Shown here piece by piece: positions 56,005 through 64,000 of a stretch of DNA of 64,000 nt. Numbering within the stretch: the stretch's first letter is position 1; every line of letters starts with the position of its first letter. The position numbers and the translations under genes were made by a program. Source of the DNA: Pontederia crassipes (Eukaryota; Streptophyta; Magnoliopsida; Commelinales; Pontederiaceae); the NCBI GenBank assembly GCA_030549335.1, contig CM060195.1, positions 31,066,874 to 31,130,873 on the forward strand. Reading direction: 5' to 3'. The notes beneath the pieces are model-generated. The model worked only from the letters and a program-made list of their open reading frames with translations. It had not been told where the DNA came from and searched no databases.

Positions 56005-58991
56005 TTCTCCCCCACCAAAATTGGCGACGCCCGCGACGCTGTTGTCCGGGCTTCCTCGAGACATTCGTCTTCAGTCTTGACTTCGCTTGTCTCGTTCAAT
56101 TCTGCCTTCTTTGTCTTGACTTCTACTTCACCAGCATCACGCAACGCCAGGAATGCCCGCTCCCTGGGGTCTCGCTGAGGACTCCTCCCTTAGGCCTGCT
56201 TCGCTTACTGATCCTTCGTCTAATACGGGGTCATCACTTGTGCAGCGCCAATGGAGTCCGTCATGTACGGACTGACTTCATCAAGTAACTATCCATCCAT
56301 CAAGTCTCTATTGGCTTCACTTCTCTTCGACCTGCGCAGCGTCAACTTGTGTGGTTTGGCTTCTTTGGGGTGAAATAACTCTTGTATGCTTTCAGGATTA
56401 GCTCGGTGAAAGAGTTGCTCCAGTGTCGTGCAGAACACGGTGGTGAGTCTCGTCATTCAACCCGCATGACTTAACTCGATGCCTTCATGTTACGGATGGC
56501 CGCAACATAAGGTCCTCCTTCCGTCGAATGTGAAGTACGGGACCATCTCACCCTCGATGATCGTTCTTGAGTTTCGACGGCTTGAAACAGCACAAGCTCT
56601 TCAACGTCGACGCTTGCAGCTTGTCTGCTTCGGGTGCTTCGGGTCGCTATGATGAGCGACAAGAGTCTTCTCACGGATGCTTCGGGACGCTTTGTGGGCT
56701 TGACTCAACGTCTCTATGTTGCAAACGGTTGCAGCATTGAATCTTCCATACCTCTGCCGAACGAGGAACGCAAGACCACCTCCTGCTTGGTGATCACCTG
56801 ATATTTTGGCAGTCTTGAGGCGAGGTAATGTTCTTTGATATAGCGATTCATGCCTTGCCCATTCCGAGTCGCCATAGTGGGCGACGAGAGTCTCCCCACG
56901 TTCCCTTGTGGTTCAACTTGATGTCTCCAAGTTGCAGATGGCTGCAACGTTGAGTCCTTCATCCGTCGAGTGTCGAGTGCGGAACCACCTTACCCCTGGC
57001 GGTCGTCTTATGTCTCAACGGTTCGAAGTAGAGCAAGGTTCTTGGGTATGACATTCTCTACCTTGTCCACTTCAAGTCACTATAATAAGCGATGGGAGTC
57101 TCTCCACATTCCTGTGGTTCAACTCGATCCTCCTGCTTCGATGGGCTATCTTTGTCTTTGGCATGATAGCTTCCTCTGTGCGACTTGCATTTCTCTCCCC
57201 CACCATTGCCCTTGCCCAAGGGCTACTGGTGGTATGGCACTTGTCCTGATTGACTTGACGACGGCGACTAGTGAGCGAAGATTGAACAATCCTGTCGTTC
57301 GAACTCCTTCCTAGTCCAAAGCTTCTAGCTCCTCTGCTTGAAGAGCACCGACATTGGATCTTCATCCTCCTGGGAACACTGTAGGTGGAGCTCAGTGATT
57401 CCTTTCACTTCCTCCTTCAACCTGCCCATCTGGGCGATGCTGAACAATGCGATCTTGACCTCCAGTCCCAACTTGTCAGAGCTTCTATAATTGATGAGCT
57501 GTCATTTCCTCTGTTCCACGTCTCGATGGGATCCATGTTTGCCACATTCCACATCGTCGCAATGGCAACGCCATCCTGAGTCACCTTGCAGGGTTCTTGG
57601 GATATGCCTTCTTCTGATCCTGAGATCTCCTTTGAAGCTTAGGCAACACCTTTGGGGTATGGACGGGGCGAGATCGTTGTGCTCGTTCATGAAGAGGATG
57701 CACCTTGGATGCTCGTCCGTCTGCAACTTGGACAAAGTAATACCATTGCGCTTGTCGATAGGGATCATGCGCCTTTGACAGACTTATCCACCGAGCGACT
57801 GACTCTTGTGAAAGAATAGTCGTTTCGGGTCTTCCACGAACCATGGGGATGTTCGTGAAGATGCTCCGCTTGGGTAAGCGGATTGCGATTGGTGAACTCA
57901 TGGCTTGAGCTCCCAACATCACCTCCATCTCCATTCGAAGGGACGACATCGCCAGTGTGTCCTTCGAAACATTTGGATTGCGATCTTTGGAGGTCGCTTC
58001 GATTACTCCAGACGTTGGCTGAGAGGAAAGGGCACTCCTTCCTTTGGTTGGCGGCGGAACGCTTGACAGCAGCATGCCAAGGTTCGCCGATGCTCGACGC
58101 TCAGACCATTTGCCAAATTGGTCGCTGAGTTGAAGCGTCGATTTGCGTTGGCATGTATCAGGTTCGTCCCTACCCTTGATGGATAACATCACGTCGCTTG
58201 CGGGGCGACACTTGACGAGGCAGGCAAGGCTGACAGCTCGTCCACGAGTGTTTGCAAGTAATCAACGCTTTGCTCCATTCTTGAAAGTCATCGAGGCATG
58301 GCAAGCGATGCTGCGACACGACAAGATGCTTGTGATTGATGCTCCTTAGCTGATAGGATAACACTCCTTCGCTGAAAGGGATCATGAACCTTGATGCTTA
58401 GACTTGAGCCAACTTCTCCCATGAAACGGTTGTGCACTTCACGTTGCATGACTGGGCATGCGATGCGACATCACGAAATACCAAGTAGCGCTAGGTCGTC
58501 ACGATAGTGCATGACTGACAGTCCCTGAATGTGACACGGGTCCTCCGAGTTACACAATGTTTGTGTAAGCGATCTCTTGGTATGAGCAATGCAAGACCAT
58601 CATGCAGAGAATATGGCCACTCTTGATGCAACGCGACACTTCAAGATTCCCGACTGTATTCCTGGGGTGGTTGATCTACTCGAGTGAGCGACGCATGACC
58701 GTCCCGATTAGGCGGGGCGATTAGTCTGCCATCATGATGCATGATGGACATTTCTTGACACGACATGGGTCTATGAGGAATATGATGTGGGGCACGACTG
58801 ACCGTGCGGCGAGGAAGCTTGCCACGCATCCTCGTTGGCGTCCACGATCAAATACTATGGTATCAGTGTGCTTGGGCGTGATGGAGTATTTAAGCGGAAG
58901 CACTTTTCCTACGCTCGGGGCACGTTGCGACGACACAAGCGAGTCATCGTCGCCGAGTAATCCGAGCAGGAAGAACTACTCTGATACCATT

Positions 58992-59658
58992 TGTCAGGGG
59001 GTCATTCTCGGACACTAGATCACGTGCGGTGACTAGGTGGATAGGCACATAGCCAAGCCTATTTTGAATGGCAGCGAAAGTTTTATTATCAAGACGACTA
59101 TGTCGAGAGTCACTCTTATAGGCATTCAATCACGAACATGACTGGATTGTTGGATTACTCGTCATAGGTCCGTGGCATTGACGCGTTGCGGCGCTAATGT
59201 AGGCGCTTGGGCGCTTAAAATTCGAAGGGGCGACGAAGGGACTACGGGACACCACGAAGGGACACCGATGTGGGTTGCCACCCCACGCTCAAGGCCATGA
59301 CACTAGAATTAAAGGAAAGCTTACTTGTATTAAATATAATGAAACATAACATACAATTAAGCCTCGGAAGGCACTAGTAAACTCCTCCTAGTGTACCGTA
59401 GGTTTAGGAGTCTTATTATATATTGAAGATGCAAAAGACGTATCCTGTGGAAACGTCACCTACTTGGTCATTCATAGGGACGGCCTTACAAGATAAATGC
59501 CCTAAAGGCGGATAACTTGGTACTCCGCAATATTACGCAGTGCGGGACGGCTGCATGTGTTCCATTGTTTCGACGCTGAGTGGCCGAGAGCTATAGGTTG
59601 AGCGACACTGGTGCCGCGAGGCTTCACGCTTCGGGTCACGGGAAAATGTCCCGTGACA
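58992..59658 (-). repeat. 5' LTR of the LARD-type element
   Basis: Direct repeat of 55338-56004, same length. The primer-binding site lies at about 58980-58990, one base inside the element. Confidence 0.9.
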
Positions 59659-59662
59659 CGTG

Positions 59663-60823
59663 CCGAGTCTGATAGAATTTCATCTTTCATCTTTACATTT
59701 AAGTGATAATAAATTAATTTTGATAATTATTAAAAACTATAATATTATAATTATGTATTATATTTTTATAATATCGATCATCTTTTGATAATAATTATAA
59801 TATTATAATTATAAAGCATATAATTTTTGTAATATTCGTGATACGTGCATGGCATGAAATTTAGGACTAGTAGACTTAAAAGTGCAAGTAAAACTCCAGC
59901 TGGCCAGTCTTGTTCTTTGGCACCGACTGGTGTAACTATTTCTTCAGGAATATTTTGTCACGGTTAATGACTCGTCCCTGTTCGTTTAGGCTAAAAAATT
60001 AGTTACATCTGGATAGATAAATCAAAGATGGTCATGGTAGTGCCGAAATAATCGGGAATCTGTAATGAAAATTTCATAATATAAAAAAAAACAGAATCGT
60101 AAATTAAGCTTAGTTAACGATAGTGACATGCAATTACAAATGTGGTAAGAGGTTATATAAAAATGATTTGGCATTTTTTTCAAGTTATTTTTCTTATTTG
60201 TTTAAACTCTTTTTTTTATCAAGTTGAACGTCGGTCGCGTAACATTGAGAAAAAAAAATATAATGATTAATTTGTGTGGTTCATTCCACTTGCGGTCCAC
60301 CTTAAGTCCGCGTTTTAATTCTTCCCTGCATTTTTTTTTCTGATAAACCAAATAAAGAAAAAACTTAACTTGGCCATGATTTAAAGAATTTAAATAAGTT
60401 TTCCCGTTTGGCTAAAAAAGAATTTTAACCCTTAAATTGTAAAATTATATGATAGGTTCATTTTTAAAAAGTGCCGTACCATAGTGTAAGAAAAGGATTC
60501 AGAAGAATGTGTTGACGCATCTAGAGTCATACAGAAAAAAATAAAGAAATAATAATGATGTGACCCTTGTTTTATGTATAATCTCACATATATAGTTGTC
60601 CAAAGGAAAAAATACGTTAACTTCAACCTTCTAATTTTTTACCTCATTTTTAGCTCTAAACCATAAAAATTAACATCCAAACACCATTATTTTTTTATAT
60701 GTTACAATTCCTTTAGCCCTGTTTAGCTTAAAGTATTTTATCTCATGAATTATAAAATATTCTGGTATGTCAAATTTCAAAAAGTGTCATATGATTTACA
60801 AAATTTTGGAGGATTATTTGGTA
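59663..60823. other. AT-rich intergenic DNA
   Basis: No gene. The first bases (GAGTCTGATAGAATTTCATC) echo the left flank (GGCTCGGTAGAATTTCATG at about 55310), so the insertion site itself was a small repeat. Confidence 0.45.
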
Positions 60824-61460
60824 CATTACAAGAAAAGATGAAATTACATACAGTCCAAATTATCTGTAATTTCCCCAAAAGCCATCAGAAATGATGATTT
60901 TCGACGGATTATTTGACGGAACTGATACGTCAAAAAAATGGTCGTCGCAAATCGATTTTCGACGGTTGGAAAAAAATCGTCGGAAGTTTCGACAGAAGTC
61001 TGACGACTGCAACCGTCGAAAGTTTCGGCAGTCGCGACCATCGCTACTTTCGTCGGTCGTCGAAACCATCGATACTTTCGGCGCTCACAACCGTCGAAAC
61101 TTTCGGCGATCGTCCCAATCGTCAAAACTTTCGGTGGTAGCAACCGCCGAAATTTTTGTTGGTCGTCACAACCATCGAAACTTTCGGCGGTCGCAACCAT
61201 CGCAAAGAATTTTTTTAATATAAATTCTTGAAGCCAGCGGTCAGATCCGGCAAACAGGCGATCGATCCGATCGCCCGCGGCTGGATCCGACCCCCGCGGC
61301 CATATCCGGCTGCACCGGATCTGGCCATGGGAGAGGGAGGGAGAAAGAGGGGTGGGGAGAGGGTCGCCGGGAGAGGATCGTCCGGGAGGGAGAGGGTCGT
61401 CGTTTGGGAGGGAGAGGGTCGCCGGCAAAATTGCTATGACCGTCGGAAACTAAACAAATA
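60824..61460. mobile_element. CACTA element 7, one end only
   Basis: Starts CATTACAAGAAAAG (CACTA with one substitution), then CCGTCGAAAGTTTCGG-type subterminal repeats to about 61210, then a GC- and GA-rich core (GGGAGAGGGAGGGAG) that stops near 61455 without an inverse terminus. Its subterminal motif is closest to CACTA 5. Confidence 0.65.
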
Positions 61461-61469
61461 AAGTTTTAT

Positions 61470-61940
61470 CTCAAGTTATAGAACCAAATACAACCATTAG
61501 GTACCACATCGTTGGAAGAAGAATTACAGAGCATTATTATGGGGGTCAAGATTGCTTGGGATAAAGGGTGAAAGAAGATCATCCTAGAAATTGATTGTTT
61601 GGAGGCCGTTCAATTTTTGCAAGGCATCAAATAAGTAGGGTGTCATATTTTGACATTAATTCTGTCGGAGTTGAATTATTACACCTTAATTGGGAGGTGG
61701 CACTCCAACACACATTCAGGGAGGCCAACGAATGTGCTGATCTCCTTGCAAGGCGAGGTCTCTCTGCTCAGTCGAGTGGTTGTGTGCTTGATATGCCACC
61801 TTCGACATTGAGTGTGTAACTTTTTGCGAATTCTATAGGGGTTTCTTTACCCGTGTTACTTGTTGGGATTCTTTAGGCACTAGCTTGACTTATATGTAAT
61901 ATGGGCATTTCTGCCCTCGTTAATTATCGAAAAAAGCCTT
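61470..61940 (+). mobile_element. LINE 3' fragment (RNase H domain and tail)
   Basis: Plus-strand frames contain ILEIDCLEAVQFLQGIK and, after a frame change, LHLNWEVALQHTFREANECA followed by DLLARRGLS. These are the RNase H motifs found at the end of plant L1-type LINE ORF2 (the D of EIDC and the REAN..AD.LA motif). A TGA-free tail of about 100 bp follows (TGTAATATGGGCATTTCTGCCC). 5' truncated and frame-shifted, so dead. Confidence 0.7.
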
Positions 61941-63430
61941 GTTTGGGAACATTCGAAAAGTAAGTGACCGTTTGGAGACATTGGAAAAGTGAAGAAATGA
62001 AGCTAAATCATATAATTTTTTCATATCTATGTAAAATTTACAAAGTAGTGTTTGGATGTTATTTTTTAAAATCTAAAAATATGGTATAGGGTAAAAAACA
62101 TGGTAAAATAATTATGTAGTCTGAGCTCTGTAATTTTTTCTATGATGGTTTGCTTGCGTGAGATAAGACATAAAGTAATTGTTAGTTGTCATTTTATCAT
62201 TATTTTACTTTTTTTATGGTGAGGTTATGCATTCATTTAGAACTTTAGCCAAACACCCAACACATCACGTGATGTACGTCTGAAACATTTAACCAAATGT
62301 TTCGACCGTAAAATATAGCAAGAATTTTTTTTTTGTTATAGGTCTAAAAGTAGGTGGAGCTACTTTTAGACCTATACCATATTATTTTAATAATATTGTT
62401 ATTTGTATATATTATATCATATACTTATAATATATATTATATTATATTATCATAAATTTATAATTGATTTAGGTATAATAACAAAAGAAATACATTTATT
62501 ATTTATTAAAATTTACTTAGTGTTATAATAAAATATAATTTTCCATTATTATTTATTATGAAAAATTTATTTTCTTGTTTAAATGTTGACGTAAATATTT
62601 TTATTTATTTTATTTTCATATATCATAATAAAAATTAACTAGTATGATATTAGTATAATATAATTAAATTATTAATTATGGTATTCTAAATAAGTTACAA
62701 TTATATAATTATGATGTTAAATTTTCTTTTATATTTCATTTTTTAGTTATTAATTAGTTTATCTTAATTTTTTTCTTCTATCTAGTTTGCTAATTATAAA
62801 AATATTATGTAATTAATAATATAAAAATAATCTTGTAAAATAATAAAATATATATTTATCTCTTACTTTTTATTCAAACACCTACTAAAATTTATTTTTC
62901 AAATCAATTTTTTAAATTTTCAGCGTTACATTTTTCCATTCTCAAGAACTAACTTTTTTTCAAAGTTGCCATTGAGTTACACAACACGAAAAACGTTTAG
63001 CAACGGAATTGCGTGAGTAAAACATTGAGGTGACTATATGTACGTCTCATTTAAATTTGTCAAGACCCACCGTGTGGTTGGCATCAGCAGACGAGTTATG
63101 TCCAATGAATTTTATATCTTTGTCACCACTCACGAGACATCCTGATCAAACTATTGGCTATAAAAATTAAACTCAGGATTAATAAACTTCCATCAGTCCT
63201 CTCCACGCTTAGTAAAAAATTGATCTTTTTATAGTGTAAAGTGAAAAGAATTTGAAAATGTCTACAACGTTCTTTTCCTAAAACTTAAAAATGTAAGGAA
63301 ATATCTGTATATTTAGTTATCTTTTCTATTTTATTAAAAAATCACGATGACAAATAAAAAACTGTGTTTAATCAAAACAATTCATTATCTTTTTTTTTAA
63401 TATAGCAAGGAAACACAGAAATGTGATAAT
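61941..63430. other. Upstream region of the P450 gene
   Basis: About 1.5 kb, strongly AT-rich; no coding signal. Contains a perfect hairpin at 62337-62376. Distal regulatory sites cannot be called from sequence alone. Confidence 0.5.
62337..62376. repeat. Perfect 17-bp inverted repeat with 6-base loop
   Basis: The left arm TATAGGTCTAAAAGTAG is exactly complementary in inverted order to CTACTTTTAGACCTATA, with loop GTGGAG. It sits 1.1 kb before the P450 start codon in AT-rich DNA. It could be the fused ends of a small palindromic element or a structured transcript. Confidence 0.85.
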
Positions 63431-63435
63431 GTTCT

Positions 63436-63444
63436 TATATATAT
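63436..63444 (+). promoter_or_regulatory. TATA box of the P450 gene
   Basis: TATATATAT, 53 bp before the ATG at 63497. This predicts a short leader of roughly 25-30 nt. Confidence 0.65.
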
Positions 63445-63496
63445 TGGGGGCGAAAGAAAGCTAATCAAAATAAGCAGATTGAGCACGTCGGATGAG

Positions 63497-64000
63497 ATGA
63501 GCAGTGTGCTTCAAGAACTGCTGACGCTGCTTCTGCGGCACGAGCAGCTTTGGTGCGCGCTTCACGTCTTCTCCTGCGCCCTGCTCTTCTCACTTGCAGC
63601 TTGGTTCCTGCTCGGTAGTAAACCATCCTACCCACAAAGTCGCCGCCGAGTGCTTAAAGCGCTCCCCTCCCCGCCTTGTCTCCCGCTCCTCGGCAACCTC
63701 CTCCAGATCGGCGCCCACGCCCACCGCTCGCTGCGCTTGCTGTCCGTGCGGTACGGTCCCGTGATGCTCGTCCGCTTGGGTTCCGTCCCCACGGTCGTGG
63801 TCTCCTCAGCCGCGGCGGCGGAAGAAGTCCTGAAAACTCGTGATCTCTCGTTCGCCAACCGACCGACAATGTCCATTCCCTCGAGGCTCCTATACGATGG
63901 CCGGGACATGGCCTTCACCAAGTATGGTGAGTACTGGCGGAACCTGAGGCGCGTCTGCGTCCTGCACCTGCTCAGTAAAAAGAGGGTGGAGTCCTTCCGG
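63497..64000 (+). CDS. Cytochrome P450, CYP71 type (5' part, runs off the window)
   Basis: 168 codons, open to the window end. Layout is that of an ER-anchored plant P450: hydrophobic anchor at residues about 18-40, basic patch (RRR, 49-51), proline hinge LPSPPCLPLLGN (56-67), the YGPVMLVRLG strand (86-95), SFANRP (118-123) and the C-helix motif YWRNLRR (W147, R151). The sequence and hinge fit the CYP71 family, whose members oxidise terpenoids, indoles and other specialised metabolites; the substrate cannot be inferred. The haem-binding Cys and I-helix lie outside. The ATG at 63492 is out of frame and stops after two codons; 63497 starts the anchor. Codon third positions are overwhelmingly G/C. 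No intron up to 64000. Confidence 0.93.
   Translation, partial: MSSVLQELLTLLLRHEQLWCALHVFSCALLFSLAAWFLLGSKPSYPQSRRRVLKALPSPPCLPLLGNLLQIGAHAHRSLRLLSVRYGPVMLVRLGSVPTVVVSSAAAAEEVLKTRDLSFANRPTMSIPSRLLYDGRDMAFTKYGEYWRNLRRVCVLHLLSKKRVESFR

Larger units (their letters stand above)
55338..59658 (-). mobile_element. LTR retrotransposon without recognisable pol (LARD type)
   Basis: Two LTRs of 667 bp each (55338-56004 and 58992-59658) run TGTCA...GTGACA. Next to the left LTR, minus-strand TTTTGGTGGGGGAGAA is a polypurine tract. Next to the right LTR, minus-strand TGGTATCAGAG is a perfect initiator-Met primer site, so the orientation is minus. The flanks share CGTG, a short duplication. The 3-kb interior has no protease, integrase or reverse transcriptase; its longest frame (57581-58192, minus, 203 residues) fits no family. 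LTRs differ by roughly 6-7% by eye, suggesting two to three million years. It depends, or depended, on another element for movement. Confidence 0.85.

Noticed and set aside
57581-58192. 203-codon minus-strand frame in the LARD-type element
   Set aside because: No retroelement or host domain recognised; overlapping open frames on the other strand suggest composition rather than coding.
60844-61428. 194-codon minus-strand frame in CACTA 7
   Set aside because: Same cause: repeats of ATAESFDGC-like units from the subterminal motif array.

Overview
This is plant nuclear DNA, most likely from a non-grass monocot. The host genes are strongly GC-rich at third codon positions and sit in AT-rich DNA. 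The plastid-derived rpoA fragment reads like the monocot protein. The transposons are angiosperm types: CACTA elements ending in CACTACAAGAAAA, Mutator-like elements (MULEs), Ty1/copia and Ty3/gypsy elements, and SINEs. I cannot name the species. By eye, well over half of the window is transposon-derived.

Host genes are few. (1) An intronless RING-H2 gene on the minus strand (18761-19468). (2) A two-exon twin-Agenet gene on the plus strand (19945-21126), head to head with it across a 476-bp shared upstream region. (3) A second intronless RING-H2 gene on the plus strand (27122-27925), a clear paralogue of the first along its whole length. (4) The first 168 codons of a CYP71-type cytochrome P450 on the plus strand (63497 to the window end), with a TATA box 53 bp before its ATG. 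The RING proteins look like E3 ubiquitin ligases, the Agenet protein a chromatin reader, and the P450 an ER-anchored monooxygenase. Nothing shows that they share a pathway.

Layout. 1-5290: a Tat/Ogre-like LTR element lacking a visible pol, inserted in an old Ty3/gypsy remnant. 5545-13883: a CACTA element (AAA target duplication) holding a minisatellite, a long inverted-repeat structure, a plastid-DNA mosaic and a decayed TnpA-like gene. 14851-18292: a second CACTA element (ATA duplication) with a nested Harbinger-type element. 18.7-21.2 kb: RING/Agenet gene island. 21320-22212: MULE, then a tRNA-derived SINE. 22785-26003: large solo LTR (ATTTA duplication). 27.1-27.9 kb: RING gene. 28316-30860: CACTA element with a nested SINE. 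32830-33425: second plastid mosaic (rpoA joined to ycf2). 33755-33937: SINE. 34830-37407: second solo LTR of the same family as the first, inverted, with a smaller solo LTR nested in it. 38453-43710: full-length but broken Ty1/copia element. 44414-47718: CACTA element with a nested MULE that carries a triplicated cassette and a 36-C run. 47.7-50.3 kb: repeat debris and a copia remnant. 50.6-53.6 kb: two CACTA ends and a second TnpA-like pseudogene. 55338-59658: LTR element without recognisable pol. 60.8-61.9 kb: CACTA end and LINE tail. 63.4-64 kb: P450 gene.

Several insertions are supported by target-site duplications read directly from the sequence. Identities, divergences and ages are estimates by eye and recall; no alignment or database search was run.
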